A DNA stretch of 15,151 bases from DAOTTI01 sp034437795 (GTDB lineage: Bacteria > Chloroflexota > UBA11872 > UBA12225): the NCBI GenBank assembly GCA_034437795.1, contig DAOTTI010000030.1:1-15151 (forward strand), read 5' to 3'. This document shows positions 11,892 to 15,151 of this stretch, in pieces. The notes under the pieces are model-generated. The model made no database searches, was not told where the DNA came from, and saw nothing but the letters and a program-made list of their open reading frames with translations. Each line of letters begins with the position of its first letter. Positions within the stretch are counted from its first letter, which is position 1. The translations under genes were made by a program, and so were the position numbers.

Positions 11892-13304
11892 GTGTAGCTG
11901 CCGGTACAGGAACGCCGTCAGCACCCGCATGCAGCGGACGATCCGCTCGATCTCGGCGTACTCTCCCGCGCTGTGCGCCTGCCCCGGCGTGCCGGCGCCA
12001 TAGACCACGGCCGGCACGCCAGCGAAGCGCGGCAGGTAGCACGCGTCGCTCCAGGCGGGATTGACCCCGATCTGCGCCGGCTCACCCAGCGCCTCGCGGT
12101 GCACTGCCGCCAGCGCCTGCACCAGCGGGTGCCCCTCGGGCAGCTCGAACGGGATCAGGTCCTTGATCCACTCGATGCGCGGCTGGTGCTCGCGGAGCCA
12201 GTCGTCCTCGCGGCAGCGCTCGCGGATCAGCGCCTCGAAGCGCGCGCGCCCGCGGGCGTTGCCGTAGCCCTGGCCGGCCGCTTCCGCAGCGACGGCGTCC
12301 TCGGCCGTGTAGCTCATGTTCAGGCTGAGCATCGCCGACCCCGCGACGACGGCGGGATGGGTCCCGCCGCGGAACACGCCCAGGTTGACGTTCCGCCCGC
12401 CGCCCCGCCCTTCCTGCTCAGCGCGGAAGCGATCGATCGCCTCCTTGACCACCAGCGCCTTTTCGATGGCGCTCACGCTGCCAGGGTGGGCCGGATGCCC
12501 GCTCCTGCCCGCCACGTGCACGTCTACCGTCAGCACGCCCCCATACCCGCGCCAGATCTGCGGCCCCGAACCATCGGTGCAGATGGCGAGATCGGCCAGT
12601 GCCTCGCCGGAAGAAGACGAAGGACGATGGATGGAGGGCGAACGGTCGGACGCGTTCCTTTCGCCGTGCATCGCTCGTCCGTCGTCCGGCGCTTGGCCTG
12701 GGGTCCGGCGAGGAGACGGCCTGACCGCTCCCCCGAAGAGCTCGCCCCGGCGCGCGCGATCGATCCAGGCCAGCGCGCCAGCCCCGCTGCCGTTGCTCTC
12801 CTCCTCCACCACGCTGGCGAAGATGACGCGCCCGCGCAGTTCGTGGCGTGCGTCATAAAGCAGGCGTAAGGCCGCCACCGCGGCCGCCAACCCGCCCTTC
12901 ATGTCGCTGCTGCCCCGCCCCCACAGCTTCCCATCGCGGATCTCGCCGGAGAAGGGATCGGCCAGCGTCATGCCCTCCACGCCCACCGTGTCCATGTGCC
13001 CCTGCAGCACGATGGTTGGCCCGCCGGCGCCGAACTCCAGCAGCGCCAGCAGGTTGGGCCGGTCGCTGAAGTCGCGGTCTCGTGGCCCCAGCACCCCCAT
13101 CCGCTGATAGATGTCCGGCGGGCAGTCGAAGAGTTCCACCCGGGCGCCCAGCTCTCTGAGCAGGGGCGCCAGAATGCGCTGCCCGTTCCCCTCGTTCCCA
13201 GGGCGGGCGTCCCCGCTATGCCGGTTGACGGTATTGGCTCGCACCAGCTCCTGCGCCAGCTGGAGCACGTATTGATCGTGAGCGTTCCCTACGTTCATTG
13301 CCAC
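11886..13304 (-). CDS. M20-family metallopeptidase (ArgE/DapE type) with in-frame insert
   Basis: 472 aa. A dizinc M20 peptidase or deacylase: LQGHMDTVG (H103, D105), GRGSSDMKGG (D134), VVEEESNGSG (catalytic E168, metal E169), ICTDGSG (D244) and C-terminal AHSAGEY (H444). The dimerisation domain starts with VDVHVAGRSGHPAHP (about 260-274). It resembles the acetylornithine deacetylase/succinyl-diaminopimelate desuccinylase group; the exact substrate is open, and asd elsewhere in the window is only weak support for a diaminopimelate role. Residues about 191-236, between GALAWIDRARRGELFGG and LADLAICTDGSG, are an Arg/Ser/Pro-rich insert absent from the fold, though the frame and all ligands are intact. 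The start is GTG at 13304, touching the TAG of the upstream GNAT gene; ATG at 13298 is an alternative. It is the second gene of a coupled pair. Confidence 0.92.
   Translation of the reverse strand: MAMNVGNAHDQYVLQLAQELVRANTVNRHSGDARPGNEGNGQRILAPLLRELGARVELFDCPPDIYQRMGVLGPRDRDFSDRPNLLALLEFGAGGPTIVLQGHMDTVGVEGMTLADPFSGEIRDGKLWGRGSSDMKGGLAAAVAALRLLYDARHELRGRVIFASVVEEESNGSGAGALAWIDRARRGELFGGAVRPSPRRTPGQAPDDGRAMHGERNASDRSPSIHRPSSSSGEALADLAICTDGSGPQIWRGYGGVLTVDVHVAGRSGHPAHPGSVSAIEKALVVKEAIDRFRAEQEGRGGGRNVNLGVFRGGTHPAVVAGSAMLSLNMSYTAEDAVAAEAAGQGYGNARGRARFEALIRERCREDDWLREHQPRIEWIKDLIPFELPEGHPLVQALAAVHREALGEPAQIGVNPAWSDACYLPRFAGVPAVVYGAGTPGQAHSAGEYAEIERIVRCMRVLTAFLYRQLHA
12603..12712. repeat. Nested inverted repeat inside the M20 gene (candidate palindromic insertion)
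   Basis: The inner arms are 12616-12645 and 12657-12686, each 30 bp, with 24 of 30 positions complementary and an 11-nt loop. Outside them, CTCGCCGG (12603-12610) and CCGGCGAG (12705-12712) are perfect 8-bp inverted ends. The structure coincides with the protein insert at residues 191-236 and does not break the frame. Confidence 0.65.
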
Positions 13305-13868
13305 CTAGCTGCATCCCTCTGCGAGTTCAGTGCCAGCCGCGGGTTCGGTGCCGGCTGCCGGCCCCGGGTCCAGCGGCATGGCGTAGTGCACCTGCCGGAC
13401 CACCTCCTGAAAGCCGACGCTGGGGTAGAGGTGTCGGCCCACCTCATTGTGGGCCAGGGTCTCGATGCGCGCCAGGCGCAGCCCCTGCGCCCGAAAGTAG
13501 GCCAGCGCGTGCTCCAGCAGCTTCCGGCCGATCCCGCGCCCGCGCACGCGCGCGTCCACCGCCAGGTCGGGGATGCGCCCCACCAGATGCTGCCGGATCA
13601 CGCTGGTGGTGACGTAGCCCACCACCTCCCCATCCAGCTCCGCCACGAAGCAGCCTTCTGGATTGCCGGCCACCTCCGGCTGCATCGCCCGCCACTTGCG
13701 TTCACCCCAGGGCACCGGCAGCAGCCCTGGCCACCTGCGGTCGATCGCCGCCTCGACGCTGACCGCCTCGAAGCCCTGTACCGTGATCGCCTTCACCCGC
13801 GCCGCATCCGCCGGCCGGTACGGCCGGATCAGGACGTCGGAGCTCGGGTTCCGCCCTTCGTCCTTCAT
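13305..13868 (-). CDS. GNAT-family N-acetyltransferase
   Basis: 187 aa. A GCN5-related acetyltransferase: the N-terminal strand VLIRPYRPADAARV (12-25), then EGCFVAELDGEVVGYVTTSV, the acetyl-CoA loop RVRGRGIGRKLLEHAL (R/Q-x-x-G-x-G at 109-114) and the C-terminal ARIETLAHNEVGRHLYPSVGF. It transfers an acetyl group from acetyl-CoA to an unknown amine. The ATG at 13868 gives a normal N-terminus; upstream codons in the frame are low complexity. No clear Shine-Dalgarno precedes it; a 10-bp palindrome GTGGTACCAC (13877-13886) lies 8 nt upstream. The last 20 residues repeat PAAGTE and are probably disordered. Its TAG is directly followed by the GTG of the M20 gene, so the two are translated together. 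Its first codons (GAAGGACGAAGGGCGGAA) resemble the arm of the palindrome inside the M20 gene. Confidence 0.88.
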   Translation of the reverse strand: MKDEGRNPSSDVLIRPYRPADAARVKAITVQGFEAVSVEAAIDRRWPGLLPVPWGERKWRAMQPEVAGNPEGCFVAELDGEVVGYVTTSVIRQHLVGRIPDLAVDARVRGRGIGRKLLEHALAYFRAQGLRLARIETLAHNEVGRHLYPSVGFQEVVRQVHYAMPLDPGPAAGTEPAAGTELAEGCS

Positions 13869-14011
13869 GCTGGAGGGTGGTACCACACCGGGGGCGGAAC
13901 CGGCCGCCGGCCCCTCTACTCCGGCCTGCGCACAAGATCCGGCTCGCGCCAGGCCATGGCCCGCCTGCCCTTTCCCTGCGTCTCCGTGTCCGAGGGGGGG
14001 CGGCGCGGGGC

Positions 14012-14857
14012 TCACGGCGCGACGGGCGGCTCACGCAGCAGGAGCGCGGCCAGCTCTGGCAGGGCGTCGGACTGGCCCAGGGCGGCGTAGCTGCCGACCA
14101 CCAGGCTGAACACGGCGGCGGCCCCGCCGGCCAGGAGGTGCAGCGCCCGCGCGTGGCCGGCGCCGACAAAGCCGGTAGATGTGAGCAGCGCCACGATGGT
14201 GTTGGACAGCAGCAGACCGGCGACGAACGCGCCCAGCATCCAGAGACCGAGCCCCTGGCTGGCGGCGCCTCCCACGGCGGCGATGATCAGCACCTGCGTG
14301 CCCGTCTCCGCACCGATCCCGTGGATCACGCCGACGCCGAAGGCGGCGGTGGCGCCGTACTGGTCGACACGGTGCACGTGGAACGTGCCGTCGTGGCTGT
14401 GGCCGTGCAGCCGGCGCTGCAGGGCCAGCCAGGCCTGCCGCATGCCGGCGAACAGCAGCATCCACCGGCTTTGCAGCCGGAACGCGCCGCCACGCGAGTA
14501 CCCCACCAGCGAGTAGACCACCCAGGCGCCGAGCGCCAGCAGGGTGACGCCGACGAGCCGCTCCATGATGGGGTCCACCCACTCCGGCAGGATGGCCTGG
14601 AAGGAGAGCGCTGCCAGCCCGAGCAGCACTACCACCAGCCCGTGGCCGGCGGCGTACAGCGACGCCAGACCCACGGCCCGCTGGTGGATGCGCCGGACCC
14701 GTTCCACGGACGCGGCGCTGGTGATATCCGTAATGGCCGCGATGTGATCCCAATCGATGCCGTGGCGCAGCCCGAGCGTCAGGGCGGTGCCGAGCAGGGC
14801 CATCCCGCCCCCTTGGGCCACAGCCGGCGTGAGCTGGATCAACTGGTTTGGTTCCAT
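14012..14857 (-). CDS. HoxN/NixA-family nickel/cobalt transporter (NiCoT)
   Basis: 281 aa. The family signature RHGIDWDHIAAITD (31-44), with H32, D35, D37 and H38, lies in the second hydrophobic segment, as required for Ni2+/Co2+ recognition. About seven to eight transmembrane segments can be seen, and GVGVIHGIGAETGTQVLIIA (about 177-196) is the second family motif. A His-rich cytoplasmic loop (HGHSHDGTFHVH, about 150-161) separates the halves. It is a secondary permease importing nickel (or cobalt) across the cytoplasmic membrane. The start is strong: GAGGAG lies 6 nt upstream. The gene starts 29 bp after the stop of a His-rich partial gene on the same strand, so the two probably form a nickel-uptake and delivery unit (for urease or hydrogenase); neither enzyme is in view. 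Confidence 0.92.
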   Translation of the reverse strand: MEPNQLIQLTPAVAQGGGMALLGTALTLGLRHGIDWDHIAAITDITSAASVERVRRIHQRAVGLASLYAAGHGLVVVLLGLAALSFQAILPEWVDPIMERLVGVTLLALGAWVVYSLVGYSRGGAFRLQSRWMLLFAGMRQAWLALQRRLHGHSHDGTFHVHRVDQYGATAAFGVGVIHGIGAETGTQVLIIAAVGGAASQGLGLWMLGAFVAGLLLSNTIVALLTSTGFVGAGHARALHLLAGGAAAVFSLVVGSYAALGQSDALPELAALLLREPPVAP

Positions 14858-14886
14858 CGGTGTCTCCTCGCGTGTCTCTTTTGCGG

Positions 14887-15151
14887 CTAAGCGTCTCGTC
14901 CGGCCCAGCAGGGAGCCAGGCCGGGCGCGCCGGCGACGGTGGAGCGCGTGCTGCCGGGGCGGGCCGGATCGCCATCATCACCTGGCACCACCTGATGGGC
15001 GTCGTGGCCGTTGAGCAGTCCCCGCGGCCGAGCCGTCACCGGATCACCATCATGGCCATGGTCGCGCTGATGGTCGTGATCGTGGCCATCGCTGGCGTGC
15101 GCGTGCGCCATCAGGTCGTGCCAGTCGTGCGCGTGGCTGTGGCCGTGGTGG
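14887..15151 (-). CDS. Histidine-rich C-terminus of a probable metal-binding protein (runs off right edge)
   Basis: The last 87 codons of a gene beginning outside the window. The first 36 visible residues hold 13 histidines (HHGHSHAHDWHDLMAHAH onward, then GHDHDH and DHGHDGD). The remaining 50 or so are Gly/Pro/Asp/Arg-rich with no domain. A C-terminal His stretch next to a nickel transporter fits the urease chaperone UreE, and less well SlyD or a CobW-type GTPase; the identity cannot be proved from this fragment. The long tail after the His stretch is unusual for UreE, which normally ends soon after it, so a readthrough of an ancestral stop or a frameshift is possible. An internal ATG exists at 15111, but the frame is open to the edge and the His pattern begins upstream of it. 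Confidence 0.7.
   Translation of the reverse strand, partial: HHGHSHAHDWHDLMAHAHASDGHDHDHQRDHGHDGDPVTARPRGLLNGHDAHQVVPGDDGDPARPGSTRSTVAGAPGLAPCWAGRDA

Noticed and set aside
13874..13890. AGGGTGGTACCAC on the plus strand, resembling the T-box antiterminator sequence
   Set aside because: No plus-strand gene follows, no stem I or specifier loop is visible upstream (that DNA is GNAT coding sequence), and the core is simply a 10-bp palindrome.
12996..14090. 364-codon plus-strand frame across the M20, GNAT and gap region
   Set aside because: It crosses two genes and an intergenic gap in antisense, with composition typical of shadow frames.

Overview
The window comes from a G+C-rich bacterium (roughly two thirds G+C by eye). 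Chloroflexota, perhaps near Thermomicrobia/Sphaerobacter, is my best guess. It rests on the mix of genes (single-TM cupredoxin, LapA-like protein, TldD/PmbA pair, GH2 enzyme) and on the abundance of short heptamer arrays between genes. No rRNA, tRNA, transposase, phage gene, CRISPR or recognisable defence system was found. The genes are ordinary housekeeping and accessory enzymes; the unusual material is the repeat DNA between and inside them.

Layout from left to right: the N-terminal 382 codons of a glycoside hydrolase family 2 enzyme run off the left edge (minus). Then comes a minus-strand TldD + PmbA/TldE metalloprotease pair (1481-4397), with a decayed copy of the tldD 3' end between the two genes. 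Upstream of it lies a single-pass membrane protein of unknown function (4521-5171). It is divergent from a plus-strand pair made of an ArsR-type regulator (5287) and a receiver-only response regulator (5755-6276). A calcineurin-like phosphoesterase (6429-7373) follows on the minus strand, then a repeat-filled gap. Next is a two-gene minus unit, aspartate-semialdehyde dehydrogenase followed by aldo/keto reductase (9842 to 7743). After an AT-rich promoter-like patch come a LapA-like protein (plus), a membrane-anchored cupredoxin (minus) and a flavin-reductase-like protein (plus). An M20 metallopeptidase and a GNAT acetyltransferase form a tightly coupled minus pair (13868 to 11886). The right end is a nickel module: a NiCoT transporter preceded by the histidine-rich C-terminus of a protein that runs off the edge, perhaps a nickel metallochaperone such as UreE.

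Two kinds of repeat stand out. (1) Intergenic: at least three heptamer families (GAGTGGC x13, GTTCAAG x5, GCACGTT), an 18-bp unit in three exact copies, a 10-bp unit, and a dispersed palindromic REP-like element built around CCCTCACCCTAGCCCTCTCCC-type sequence, with copies at about 1379, 6317, 7592-7733 and 11217-11315. (2) Intragenic: three enzymes (GH2, phosphoesterase, M20 peptidase) each carry an in-frame low-complexity insertion absent from the usual family fold, and the DNA of each insertion contains an imperfect inverted repeat. The M20 one is strongest (30-bp arms, 24 of 30 paired). This resembles palindromic elements that insert into coding sequence, as known in Rickettsia, and is the best candidate for something undescribed here.
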